A stretch of DNA of 64,000 bases from a virus: the IMG/VR virus record IMGVR_UViG_3300033148_003376, positions 39,594-103,593 of that record; one strand, given 5' to 3'. Position 1 is the first letter of the stretch; each line of letters starts with the position of its first letter. Made by a program: the position numbers and the translations under genes. Shown piece after piece: positions 26,296 to 34,937 of this stretch. The notes beneath the pieces were generated by a model. It made no database searches. It saw nothing but the letters and a program-made list of their open reading frames with translations, and was not told where the DNA came from.

Positions 26296-28711
26296 CGGTT
26301 ACCCCTGTCAAACCCTGATTCATAATGGATAACTGAATATCGTCAATCTGCGTCTTCCTTGTAACGGTCTGCGGAGGTTGTTCCATATTGACATTGATAG
26401 ACTGTTTCCCCTGTCCCGCGACCAGCTTTTTCATCTCATTCAGAAGAGCTTGCATGATACCTGGGTCCTCAGACGCCGCCTTCGTAATCATATCGATGGC
26501 TTTTTCAGGACTCATCATCTCGGGTTTCGATTCCCGGGTTACTTCTTCAGGCTTGGTTGGAGTAATGAAGCTCTCGATGAACTCTTTGGCCCCTTCTGGT
26601 AAAAGCCAGCTAGGTATATTATCGAGAGCCTTTTTGAGAAATCCTTTGGCTTTTCCCATCACACCGGTATCGCCAAAAATTAGATCGACACCACCGCTTA
26701 TGTATTCGCCCACCTTGTCAATATCGACGACCGATGCTACGACGGTCTTGATCTTGTCGAACACTTTCCCGGCTTTGGCGAGGAGACCCTCTTTACCATC
26801 GAACAGCCATGTAATACCTTTTTCAATACTATCGAGGTTGTTAACCACGAATCCAATCGGAGTCATATCGAAGACGGTTTTGAAAAAGGCACCTACCTTT
26901 GGAAGCAATCCTTTACCCTTTTCAAATAGCCATGACATACCGTCTTCGATCCACTCGATACTCGTGTTGATTCCTTCTCCAATGGTACTCATGACACTCG
27001 ACAAGAATTCGCCCGTTTTAATGAGAAGACCTGTGGTCTTACCATACAGCCAACCCATACCTTCTTTGATCTCATCCCAATAATGAATGATCGCACCGAG
27101 TGGTGGAAAACTCCATGCCAAGAGTTTGAGGTAGTGAGCTGTCTTGGCCAAGATTCCTTCTTTTTCACCGAAGAGGAATTTCGTTCCCTTGTCGATCCAT
27201 TTGAACACGTCTTCGGATTCAGCTAAACCAAACGTCAATCCTGATATCGCACTTGCAAGACCGGCTTGAACTTTGGTTCCGAATTTTACCTTCTGACCCG
27301 GTTTGATTCCCGCGATCTCGGCTGCATTGGTGAATCCTTCGGAAAAATCCCAAAGAGCCATACCGACCGCGAGAGCTGTCCCGAGACCAGGAATAGCTTT
27401 CGCCGCACCTATGCCGATTCGACCAACTTTCCCAAGAACTTTGAGTCCTCCTTTGAGTCCGAACTTTCCAGCTTTACCAGCTTTGGCTAAAAGACCTGGT
27501 TTTCCAGGTACCGAAGGTTTAGGTGTTGGTACTCTACTCGGCGCAGCAGGAGCTTCTTCTCCACCACCAAAAAGACCGCCAAGACCAATCGCGCCCGCAG
27601 CTAATCCTCCGAGACCGGCTACCTTTCCAATAAGACCGCCACGTCGACCGAGGAATCTACCTGCTCGTCCTAAAACTCCTGGTCCACCTCTTCCACGACG
27701 AAACGCACCAGTCGCTCTACGACTTGTAAGGATCTCCGGTTCTCGTCTGAAAAACCCACGTGCTCGACCTACGGCACCCCTACCACCTCGACCGATTGCT
27801 CTTGCACCGCGAAGTCCACCACGACCCAATCCCATCGCTCCACGTCCAGCGAGCATCATTGGATCGATTCCAAGTTGATTCAGTATAGGGGAAAGTCCAC
27901 CAAGACCAGTCTGAGCTAAGAGTAGATCTGTGAGACCACCACCGATCGCTCTTCCACCTGATACAAGACCGGCATTCTTCTCGAAGAAATCTTTCAGACT
28001 GTCGCCACTCTTGGTCTGTTGTGTCATCGCGTCTTCGAGTTTCTCGTTAGTGAGAAGAAGTCCCTCGACACCGTCATCGATCTCGGTGAGTTTTCCTACA
28101 ATCTTGTCGTCGCTAATATCCTCTTTCATACGAGTGAGCATCTCGCGGGTCATCTTGGTATCGTCGAGATTCGTTCGTTTGAGTTCCTTGAGGTCTTTTG
28201 AGGATACGCCATTGCTTTGAAGAATCCCGGTAAGATTTTTCAGCATTCCCTTCCGGGTCTTCTGGTCGATATCCTGATTGGTGAGAAGTTCATCGAACCG
28301 ATCGATCATAGTCGAAAGATTCGTTTCGAACGTCAAACCAGCACTATCCATGGCCAGTGTGATTTCAGACATACCTTCGTTCAGTTTTTTTGCTTCCTCG
28401 TTAGAAACCTTCTCGCGTTTGAGAATTTTCTGTACGATATCTTCTAGTGCTCCACTCTCCACTTCCTGAACCACACTTGCAAGTCCAGGTTGTTCCACGA
28501 CCAGTGTTTTTATCTTCTCGATCTCTTTGACAAGGATGGTCTTCGTAAATAGAAAACTCTGACCGACGCTCGCGATCTCGTTATGTGTCTTCTCCTCTTC
28601 AGAGACAAAGACATTCTGTGCTTTGTTGATAAGACTGGTCATCGCCGCATAACCCTTCTTCACGGGTTCGAGCGTTTCCTTGACCAGTTTGAATCCCTTG
28701 TCTTCAGGCAT
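26288..28711 (-). CDS. Tape measure protein
   Basis: 807 residues. The N-terminal ~250 residues are helical coiled coil; the middle is an extremely Gly/Arg-rich hydrophobic stretch (GRGGLRGARAIGRGGRG, then IGKVAGLGGLAAGAIGLGG). The C-terminal part has four related copies of a W-L-F/Y-x-K-x-G-L-L-x-K-x-G module, for example SWLFEKGKGLLPKVGAFF and TWLFDGKEGLLAKAGKVF. It lies between tail chaperones and baseplate genes. Length sets tail length in this family. The hydrophobic middle may insert in the host membrane. Confidence 0.8.
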   Translation of the reverse strand: MPEDKGFKLVKETLEPVKKGYAAMTSLINKAQNVFVSEEEKTHNEIASVGQSFLFTKTILVKEIEKIKTLVVEQPGLASVVQEVESGALEDIVQKILKREKVSNEEAKKLNEGMSEITLAMDSAGLTFETNLSTMIDRFDELLTNQDIDQKTRKGMLKNLTGILQSNGVSSKDLKELKRTNLDDTKMTREMLTRMKEDISDDKIVGKLTEIDDGVEGLLLTNEKLEDAMTQQTKSGDSLKDFFEKNAGLVSGGRAIGGGLTDLLLAQTGLGGLSPILNQLGIDPMMLAGRGAMGLGRGGLRGARAIGRGGRGAVGRARGFFRREPEILTSRRATGAFRRGRGGPGVLGRAGRFLGRRGGLIGKVAGLGGLAAGAIGLGGLFGGGEEAPAAPSRVPTPKPSVPGKPGLLAKAGKAGKFGLKGGLKVLGKVGRIGIGAAKAIPGLGTALAVGMALWDFSEGFTNAAEIAGIKPGQKVKFGTKVQAGLASAISGLTFGLAESEDVFKWIDKGTKFLFGEKEGILAKTAHYLKLLAWSFPPLGAIIHYWDEIKEGMGWLYGKTTGLLIKTGEFLSSVMSTIGEGINTSIEWIEDGMSWLFEKGKGLLPKVGAFFKTVFDMTPIGFVVNNLDSIEKGITWLFDGKEGLLAKAGKVFDKIKTVVASVVDIDKVGEYISGGVDLIFGDTGVMGKAKGFLKKALDNIPSWLLPEGAKEFIESFITPTKPEEVTRESKPEMMSPEKAIDMITKAASEDPGIMQALLNEMKKLVAGQGKQSINVNMEQPPQTVTRKTQIDDIQLSIMNQGLTGVTGG

Positions 28712-28879
28712 CTAAGTTCTGAGTCCTTTCAAAATCTTATCGTAGTGTCTTCGTACCGTAGCATAGTCCATGAACTTGATGTGATACGCGTTAACCACAT
28801 TTCTTGTTGCCAAAACGTATTCGATCGCGTTTAGGACTTTTGGACTCACGAAACGGTAATAGGAGAGCTTGACCTCCAT
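28712..28879 (-). CDS. Overlapping small ORF after gp26-like gene (possible frameshift product)
   Basis: The 55-codon ORF from the ATG at 28879 (MEVKLSYYRFVSPKVLN) lies in the +1 frame relative to the 28791-29789 gene and overlaps its last 89 nt. Codons are natural well beyond the overlap (YATVRRHYDKILKGL). There is no good ribosome site at the ATG. Production could be by +1 (or -2) frameshifting, as tail-chaperone pairs located just before tape-measure genes often do, or by coupling. The ORF ends 1 nt before the tape-measure start. Confidence 0.5.
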   Translation of the reverse strand: MEVKLSYYRFVSPKVLNAIEYVLATRNVVNAYHIKFMDYATVRRHYDKILKGLRT

Positions 28880-29789
28880 CAAGCTCGACAGGATACCTAT
28901 AATCACAGAGTTTTTCCTTAGAACCCTCTTCAGAGTCTTCTTCAGAAATCTTGACGGTACATTTGATTTCAAATGGCTTCAAACCATGGTGTAAAAAGTC
29001 ATTCACCTTTTCAAGGTATTGTCCGTCCTCGATATTAGCACGATAAAATTTGTCATATACATCATCAAAATCTTCATAGATCTCATCCCGGTTCACACAT
29101 TGCATAACATGCATTGCAATTTCATCGTTTTCTTTGCCCATTTCGATGAGATCCAAGTAATCGCCGACTGTGACAGGCATGAAAACATGATCTATCCCAC
29201 CGAACAAATCAACTACAATAGGTAGCTCTGGTTTCTCGGACGGATCGATATCGTCGAACAAATCGTTATAATCGAAAGACTCCGTTTCTATGGGGTACTT
29301 GTCCCGTCCCTTGCATTTAGGACACGCACACACCGCAATGAATTTTTCACTTCCGAGTCCAGAAATCTGTCGTAACAATGCTATATAAAGGAAGTCCGAC
29401 AATGTGATATCACGTTTGTTGAAATTCGTCTCAATGCCTCTGAGAACAAATTTTATTTTTTGTTCCTCGGACATCTTGGAGTCAGAAGATTTCAACACCT
29501 CGCCATAACTGTACATCCTATATGTAATAGACGGCGAAGGCATTTTACTTCGGTAAGACAAACCCTTGGAAGGTAGCTGATCAAGATCGAGAGACACGGT
29601 TGAAAGATCAGTATTACCTTCCAGCTCTCCACCAGATCTGTCTTCGATAGGTTCGACGTTGCTCGCGTTGTCTGGAGCTGGAGATATTTGTTCTGGAGCT
29701 GGAGATGTTTGTTCTGGAGCTGGAGATGTTTGTTCTGGAATTCGATTGAACTGTCTTACCTGTCCCCGATTTTTTCTCTTTACTTTCAT
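28791..29789 (-). CDS. gp26-like baseplate-hub assembly protein / tail chaperone
   Basis: 332 residues. Near the N-terminus there is a tandem PEQTSPA-type repeat (three copies, the third PEQISPA). The central region contains a CACPKCKG zinc-binding-like pair and the segment SKGLSYRSKMPSPSITYRMY, similar to T4 gp26-like hub assembly proteins. It overlaps the upstream tube-type gene by 4 nt and the downstream small ORF by 89 nt. Position before the tape measure agrees with an assembly chaperone. The repeat is likely an expanded linker. Confidence 0.6.
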   Translation of the reverse strand: MKVKRKNRGQVRQFNRIPEQTSPAPEQTSPAPEQISPAPDNASNVEPIEDRSGGELEGNTDLSTVSLDLDQLPSKGLSYRSKMPSPSITYRMYSYGEVLKSSDSKMSEEQKIKFVLRGIETNFNKRDITLSDFLYIALLRQISGLGSEKFIAVCACPKCKGRDKYPIETESFDYNDLFDDIDPSEKPELPIVVDLFGGIDHVFMPVTVGDYLDLIEMGKENDEIAMHVMQCVNRDEIYEDFDDVYDKFYRANIEDGQYLEKVNDFLHHGLKPFEIKCTVKISEEDSEEGSKEKLCDYRYPVELDGGQALLLPFRESKSPKRDRIRFGNKKCG

Positions 29790-30280
29790 GCGACCTTTCC
29801 AGCAACGACTAATGTCGCCGGTGTAACAATTATGTCACCCGAGCCAGTTCCCAACCTGGAAAATGATCCTTTCGGGAACACCCAGTATGACCTGTTGTCG
29901 ATATCGTTTTTCGCGCTGTCGAGGGTTTGAATCTGGATTTGTTTCACACATCTGGCCAACGGAGCAACACGACGAGTCGTATTGAGATTCAAAATCTCCT
30001 CGTTGATCCACGTTTCAAACCACTTCGCAAGAACCTTTTTCTCGTTATCCATGAATGTCATTGTAACTTCATGTAACGACGTGTGAGATGGGATCTCATA
30101 GGAGGTATTGTAGAGAGTGAACGCATACGTTTCGAGCTTGGCAATCTCTTCACCAATGTCAATCGCGGGAAACCACTTATCAAACGGGGAAGGAGCGTCA
30201 GGAAAGCGAACGTCCCACTGATACTCCTTACCCCATTGGATGGATCTGACCTGATCTTGATTCTCGAGAAAGGAAGCCAA
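29786..30280 (-). CDS. Second tail-tube-type protein (gp19/gp54-like)
   Basis: 164 residues with a tube-like pattern: WDVRFPDAPSPFDKWFP at the front, a SLHEVTMTFMDNEKKVL strand-turn and a helical WFETWINEEIL segment. T4 has tube-fold proteins both in the tube (gp19) and at its base (gp54). With a better tube candidate upstream (30644-31174), this may be the tube initiator or a tip-proximal tube protein. Confidence 0.58.
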   Translation of the reverse strand: MASFLENQDQVRSIQWGKEYQWDVRFPDAPSPFDKWFPAIDIGEEIAKLETYAFTLYNTSYEIPSHTSLHEVTMTFMDNEKKVLAKWFETWINEEILNLNTTRRVAPLARCVKQIQIQTLDSAKNDIDNRSYWVFPKGSFSRLGTGSGDIIVTPATLVVAGKVA

Positions 30281-30283
30281 AGG

Positions 30284-30565
30284 TTACTTCCCCTTTCGTA
30301 AGGCATATAGAGGATTAAACACATTTTTTATCATACTGTTTTGTAGGTCCGTTTCGACTTTCATCATGAGTCGATTCAAAGCATAGATGTCAGCACCACC
30401 TGGGGCACTATTGGTGAGCATCCCCATCGCATCTCTGACTTTCGACATACCTCTGCTAATTTCTTTACTGGTAGTTTCGGGATCTGGAAAATCTTTGATA
30501 TCCAGTTGTATTTTCTTCTCGTTGAGTCGAACCTTATCCAAAAAGTCCTTTGCTCTTGTGGTCAT
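30284..30565 (-). CDS. Tagged cargo protein between tube genes
   Basis: 93 residues with the tag-like start MTTRAKDFLDKVRLNEKK, then a polar region (KDFPDPETTSKEISRGMSK) and a helical, Asn/Lys-rich C-terminus. Its inferred site is L-N-E. It separates the two tube-type genes, so it was probably inserted into an older tail order. No known family. Confidence 0.6.
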   Translation of the reverse strand: MTTRAKDFLDKVRLNEKKIQLDIKDFPDPETTSKEISRGMSKVRDAMGMLTNSAPGGADIYALNRLMMKVETDLQNSMIKNVFNPLYALRKGK

Positions 30566-30643
30566 CGTGTCCTCCTAGACTACTTACCTCTAAAACGAGC
30601 GTGTATCACGACACATCAGACAAAGTACCATTCAGATACCTGT

Positions 30644-31174
30644 CTAAGAAGCTTCTCCGTCGGTGAAGTAATTGTAACTCACGGTTACCGTGGGTTTCAC
30701 TGTGTCGCTACCTTCGCCGACAAGTTGAGCACTGGCTTCATCGTCTGACCAAAACGCTCCATGAAGCTTGAAAAACCATATACGATTGTTGTCTCGATCG
30801 AGCTGGTAAAGTGTGATCTCACCCTCGATTTCATTCTGTGGTTTCTTCTTCCCGGTATTGGGATCCCAACACGCATCGCGCCACGCCTTGAGGAACTTGC
30901 GAATAGTGTTCTTGGTGTCTTCGAGGAATGTCAACGTGATCGAGTCGGAATAGGTCGGAACACCACTTTGCCGAATCTTGTGACCACGGACATTTCCTTC
31001 GACTACAGCATCGGTCAGTTTCGGAACATCGGCTGATTCGCACCTGACGTTGAGAGCTGCACTGGTAAACTGTCCAGCAATCGCAGGGGGTGGAACTGTG
31101 AATTCGAAATCCCAGCTAATAAGTAGTGCGAGATCTCCGATCTGTCTTACCTGTTCATGTGTAGGTCGTCCCAT
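30644..31174 (-). CDS. Tail tube protein
   Basis: The start at ATG 31174 (MGRPTHEQVRQIGD) is preferred: an AAAGGA site lies 9 nt upstream and the further-up TTG lacks one. 176 residues with a central ITLTFLEDTKNTIRKFLKAW helix-strand and ITLYQLDRDNNRIWFFKLHG, the hallmark of myovirus tube monomers. It directly follows the sheath gene and would form the inner tube rings. Confidence 0.75.
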   Translation of the reverse strand: MGRPTHEQVRQIGDLALLISWDFEFTVPPPAIAGQFTSAALNVRCESADVPKLTDAVVEGNVRGHKIRQSGVPTYSDSITLTFLEDTKNTIRKFLKAWRDACWDPNTGKKKPQNEIEGEITLYQLDRDNNRIWFFKLHGAFWSDDEASAQLVGEGSDTVKPTVTVSYNYFTDGEAS

Positions 31175-31208
31175 TTTCTTAGTCCTTTCTCGGATCAAAG
31201 ATCAAATC

Positions 31209-31233
31209 CTGGTGGACCACAAGGATCCACCAG
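31209..31233 (-). terminator. Hairpin between sheath and tube genes
   Basis: An 8-bp perfect stem CTGGTGGA/TCCACCAG with a 9-nt loop lies 10 nt after the sheath stop. A U tract is weak. It may shape mRNA levels between these highly expressed genes. Confidence 0.45.
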
Positions 31234-31242
31234 AATACAAAA

Positions 31243-33222
31243 TCAAACGAGTTCTTCTGCCAAAGTGAAATCGAGTCCGGTCGACGTTATGATGGTCTTG
31301 AACGGAACGTACTCGATGTCTTGTGCAGGTTTGACAAACAGCCAGAGGTTCATCCGGTGTGCGTCGACGTCTTCTGAGTCGTTGTTGTCACTACTGCAGA
31401 CAACCCTGAACGCATAGACACCGGTACGACCTTGGATGTTCCCCATGTACGTGGTCACGAGACCCGTAGCACGTCCTTGTTCTGCCGGGTCGTTCAGCTC
31501 GAAAAGGAAGTCTTCGAGAGCTTCAGCGACTGCAGGTTTGATGACAATGAGGAGCATACGGACATGTATCCGGTCAAGAGCGGAGGGTGTCGTCCAAAGG
31601 GTCTTTTGACCCCAGATGGCAAACCCTTTACCTTGTTTGTACCGGAACGGATTGATTCCATTATCGTAGAGGAGATCCATCTCTCCTTGGTCGTACTCTC
31701 GACGAAGACCCTTGATCGTGAGTCGTCCGCGTTTCCAACCTGCGGCTGGGAACCAGAGTTCTTCAGTCGCTGCAGTCTCACAGATCGCCGCAGCCGCGAA
31801 CCCATCCGGAGAGATATAAATATCTCTGTCGTTGAAACGATCGTAGACCAGAGAGCTACCGGCGTAGATTCCCGCGTACGACGAGTTCAGAGCGAGTGTG
31901 GTCTTCCGGTAATTCACCACCTCGGTCATGTAGTCTGCTGCGTCTTCAGCGGAAAACGGAGTCGACAAGACTGCGAAGGAATCATCACGGTTCTCCGCAA
32001 GAGTCGCGAGATGTTGTTGGTAGTTGACCGTTGCCCAGCCACCATCCATGATGACCGTGAGCAGTGTCGAATCAGGATTTTTGAGAGCGTCAACAGCTAC
32101 GATCATCTCTGCGTCAGTAACAGCAGAACCGTTGTCTCCACCATTCAAGGCAAGAACGGTCGCCTGGTCTTTCGGAAGAACCGTGTTGGCAATCAAGATG
32201 TTGTCGATCGCCCTGATGTATTTCGAGGAGAGCAATCTGTCCTCTACATACATGTTTCGACCGTACCCATCCTTTAGACCTTGTACTCTCGAAAGGGTAA
32301 ACGATTCGACCGGAGTCGCAACGTTGTCTCTGTAGTACACGTCAATGACAAATGCTCCAGCTACTTTGACGTAGTCGGGATTTGTCGTATAGGTCGTCAC
32401 CTTGATCTTGATGTCATCGTTCCAGATACCCTGGTTGGTACCGTAGATGAGGATCGCTTCGTCAACGACGTCAACCTCGTCCACACCTTGTGTCGTAACT
32501 GAGAATGTTACACCGGCGTTAACATCGACCGCATCTGACACATCGCCTTTGTCAGCTTTTGTGAGAACAAATGCCGCTGTCGTCGGAACCGGTGCTGAAT
32601 ACTCAGTCAAAGCAGCCAAAGCAGCCGCAGTTTTTACAGCAACCTGAATTGCCGTATCAGCCGCAACCACATCAACTTTCACAGCGGTTCCGGTGAGACC
32701 GGGATCAGTCTGGGTATTCGCTCCATCTGTTACATCATACCAGATGTAGTGTAGATCGCCCGGTGCTTGCCATGCCCTACCAACACCATTGAAATCAAGA
32801 GTTGAAGCTACAGGACATGTCACTTCCGTCACTTCTGCAACGCCTTCGACATCCGGATTGTCATCGAAGACATACGCAGACGGGTCCACGAGACCGGCTG
32901 GAAGTGCAAAGTTGTCCGTACTCGACGAGATCGTCTTGAGCGACAGACCTCCGTAGAGTGCGTCTTTCGCCGCTCTTACCGTCCACATCTTGTTGGTTTT
33001 TTGGAGAGCGGTAAGAGCCGAAAAAAACGAAAGGTCGTGTCCGACTTCGATCTTCCCGTTGGGTGTGAAATCGTTCAAGAGCTTCGTGTCACTCGTGACT
33101 AGAACCTTCGAGTTGACAGGACCTCTTGGTGCTGGAATCGCTATACCGCAGTATGGACCAGGAAAACTCGGTACACGTGCGCTGAGATCCAACTCTGAGC
33201 GTTGAACTGCTGGTGCTCCCAT
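31243..33222 (-). CDS. Contractile tail sheath protein
   Basis: 659 residues, the usual size. Typical sheath elements are visible: an N-terminal PGPYCGIAIPAPRGP entry, a mid-region DRDIYISPDGFAAAAIC segment, and a C-terminal half with WKRGRLTIKGLRREYDQGEM and LWTTPSALDRIHVRMLLIVI. A GGAGGAG site lies 6 nt before the ATG. It is followed by the tube gene, as usual. It would contract to drive the tube into the host. Confidence 0.9.
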   Translation of the reverse strand: MGAPAVQRSELDLSARVPSFPGPYCGIAIPAPRGPVNSKVLVTSDTKLLNDFTPNGKIEVGHDLSFFSALTALQKTNKMWTVRAAKDALYGGLSLKTISSSTDNFALPAGLVDPSAYVFDDNPDVEGVAEVTEVTCPVASTLDFNGVGRAWQAPGDLHYIWYDVTDGANTQTDPGLTGTAVKVDVVAADTAIQVAVKTAAALAALTEYSAPVPTTAAFVLTKADKGDVSDAVDVNAGVTFSVTTQGVDEVDVVDEAILIYGTNQGIWNDDIKIKVTTYTTNPDYVKVAGAFVIDVYYRDNVATPVESFTLSRVQGLKDGYGRNMYVEDRLLSSKYIRAIDNILIANTVLPKDQATVLALNGGDNGSAVTDAEMIVAVDALKNPDSTLLTVIMDGGWATVNYQQHLATLAENRDDSFAVLSTPFSAEDAADYMTEVVNYRKTTLALNSSYAGIYAGSSLVYDRFNDRDIYISPDGFAAAAICETAATEELWFPAAGWKRGRLTIKGLRREYDQGEMDLLYDNGINPFRYKQGKGFAIWGQKTLWTTPSALDRIHVRMLLIVIKPAVAEALEDFLFELNDPAEQGRATGLVTTYMGNIQGRTGVYAFRVVCSSDNNDSEDVDAHRMNLWLFVKPAQDIEYVPFKTIITSTGLDFTLAEELV

Positions 33223-33243
33223 GGGACTCCTCCTTCCTACTTG

Positions 33244-33501
33244 TTACAGTTTGGTTGCGAAGATTCCCGTGGGGAGCTTCTCTAGTTTTTCGATATCCGG
33301 AACGATGAACGGGTCTTTGGGATTAGCTCCCGCTCGCGCTGGAACGACAATGTTTGTCTTGTCATATTTCAGAGGAACGGCATGTCTCAGTCTCGAAAAG
33401 AGTTTTCGAGCGTTCGGACCATACTCGTTCTTCTTCCACTGCGCCTTCTTTTTGGATTTTGGTGAAGCACCAGGTGGTGTTACACTCGTGTTTTTTGCCA
33501 T
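33244..33501 (-). CDS. Small basic protein upstream of sheath
   Basis: 85 residues from the ATG at 33501 (MAKNTSVTPPGASPK). The first 35 residues are basic and Pro/Lys-rich; the rest (LFSRLRHAVPLKYDK, then VVPARAGANPKDPFI) is a small folded domain. It lies 21 nt before the sheath ATG. Possibly a neck or sheath-terminator accessory; the family is unknown. Confidence 0.55.
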   Translation of the reverse strand: MAKNTSVTPPGASPKSKKKAQWKKNEYGPNARKLFSRLRHAVPLKYDKTNIVVPARAGANPKDPFIVPDIEKLEKLPTGIFATKL

Positions 33502-33511
33502 TGCCTCTCCC

Positions 33512-34183
33512 CTATGAACTTGGTTCAACTTTGAATTCGCGAACTGTTTTATATTCGGTGCGATATTTGGATACGTCTAAGAAGGTATTGATCTGTGCAT
33601 TGATCTCCAAGATGATCTTTCCAGTGCCTTTGAACACCGGAAACCCTCCGCGTACGATAGCCGATGACGTGTAGAGTTTGTAATCAATACCCTCGTAATT
33701 GACAGTCAGATCATCGAGAGCATTGTAAATGACACTATACTCGTACACTCCACCAATACCAGGTAACGTGACATCGATATTCTTGATGCTCGCGATGTTC
33801 TCTTCGACGAGGTATTCTACCTCGAAATTCTCCATGTCATGCATCTCGTCATGACAATAAAAGAACTGGATCTCCATTTCCCCGTTGAGCACACTGAAAA
33901 GTTCTACTGTACCGTCGAAGATCTCGCCTTTGGTTTTCAATTTGTGAAGACGACGACCGGAACCTAATCCTGACCATCTGAGAGGAGTTCGTTTGAATGC
34001 GATAAGAGGAAAAGCGTCTTTTACAATGTCGAATGTTTCGTTGTCAGCTCTTAGCTTCGTGATTGCAGTTTCAAATGAGAGTTGCTCGTCATAGACAAAC
34101 TTCAGACCCGGATTCAACGCCGTACACTTTTGCATGAATCGATCGAGCACGAGAACTGGTGTTGATATGACATTGATGGTCAA
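33512..34183 (-). CDS. Neck/tail-completion protein candidate
   Basis: 223 residues; a TTG start at 34183 is supported by GAGAGGA about 8 nt upstream. It is beta-rich with a long EMEIQFFYCHDEMHDMENFEV segment. Its place between the head genes and the sheath gene is where gp15-type tail terminators and neck proteins lie. No specific homology is asserted. Confidence 0.55.
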   Translation of the reverse strand: MTINVISTPVLVLDRFMQKCTALNPGLKFVYDEQLSFETAITKLRADNETFDIVKDAFPLIAFKRTPLRWSGLGSGRRLHKLKTKGEIFDGTVELFSVLNGEMEIQFFYCHDEMHDMENFEVEYLVEENIASIKNIDVTLPGIGGVYEYSVIYNALDDLTVNYEGIDYKLYTSSAIVRGGFPVFKGTGKIILEINAQINTFLDVSKYRTEYKTVREFKVEPSS

Positions 34184-34227
34184 GAATATATCCTCTCACC
34201 CAGCCTTGAACAAAATCTGACAAATCG

Positions 34228-34518
34228 TCATGTCAACCCGTCCATGGCTTTGATCTTCTCGATCAAAAATGGAATATCCTTGCTCAGTGTCACAGGTACA
34301 CCGTTGATCTGGATGTCGAACAGGATGTTCCCGAGTGCGGTAAAGAAGTCGGAAAGCTCGTAGAGCTTCTTCTTTTCAACTTCGTCGTGGGTCTTCTCAA
34401 CGAGTTTCCCGAATTTCCGGATCGCGGCGATCGTGTCCTTGCGCTTGGCAAAGTCAATTTTCTCGGAGATATTTGCTTTGTCGATACGATCGATTAATTC
34501 TTTTGCAGGACTATTCAT
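34228..34518 (-). CDS. Tagged cargo protein in the neck region
   Basis: 96 residues starting MNSPAKELIDRIDKANISEK, a variant of the tag with an R-I-D-K-A-N end. The rest is helical and Lys/Glu-rich, with a TALGNILFDIQINGVP strand. An AAAGGA site precedes the ATG. It lies between two neck-type genes. Confidence 0.6.
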   Translation of the reverse strand: MNSPAKELIDRIDKANISEKIDFAKRKDTIAAIRKFGKLVEKTHDEVEKKKLYELSDFFTALGNILFDIQINGVPVTLSKDIPFLIEKIKAMDGLT

Positions 34519-34531
34519 GATGATATCCTTT

Positions 34532-34933
34532 CTAATCGCCTAACGATGCGAGTTTGAACCACGAAAAGATCTCCAAGAAATATCCCTTGCCTTCTGGGAC
34601 TTGAAGACTGAACCGTCGTGTCCTTCCATCGAGAGTCTTATAAGAGATACGTCCTCCTGATTTTGGGATGTCAGATTTCGTCAGAAGAAATGTCTCATTC
34701 AGCGTTCCCGAGGAAAACGGTCCAAATACACCAAGTTCATCGGTAAGTATGATTCCGGTGAACTTGACCGGTTCGTCTGCAACGCTTCCAGATGCTTTCC
34801 CGTAGACCTTTGTGTAGACATTCTTCACCATCTCATAGTAATCGAATTCAATTCCGATCTTCGGTTCAAGAGCCTCGTACGCCATAGCGTATTTTGTTTG
34901 GAGGATCTCCTCCACACGCTTGATATACGTCAA
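34532..34933 (-). CDS. Head-tail connector candidate
   Basis: 133 residues (MTYIKRVEEILQTKYAM; TTG start) with helix, then a SGSVADEPVKFTGIILTDEL strand region and FSLQVPEGKGYFLEIFSWF. It lies 4 nt after the intein-bearing gene. Position fits a head-closure or neck protein; the family is not established. Confidence 0.5.
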   Translation of the reverse strand: MTYIKRVEEILQTKYAMAYEALEPKIGIEFDYYEMVKNVYTKVYGKASGSVADEPVKFTGIILTDELGVFGPFSSGTLNETFLLTKSDIPKSGGRISYKTLDGRTRRFSLQVPEGKGYFLEIFSWFKLASLGD

Positions 34934-34937
34934 TTCG

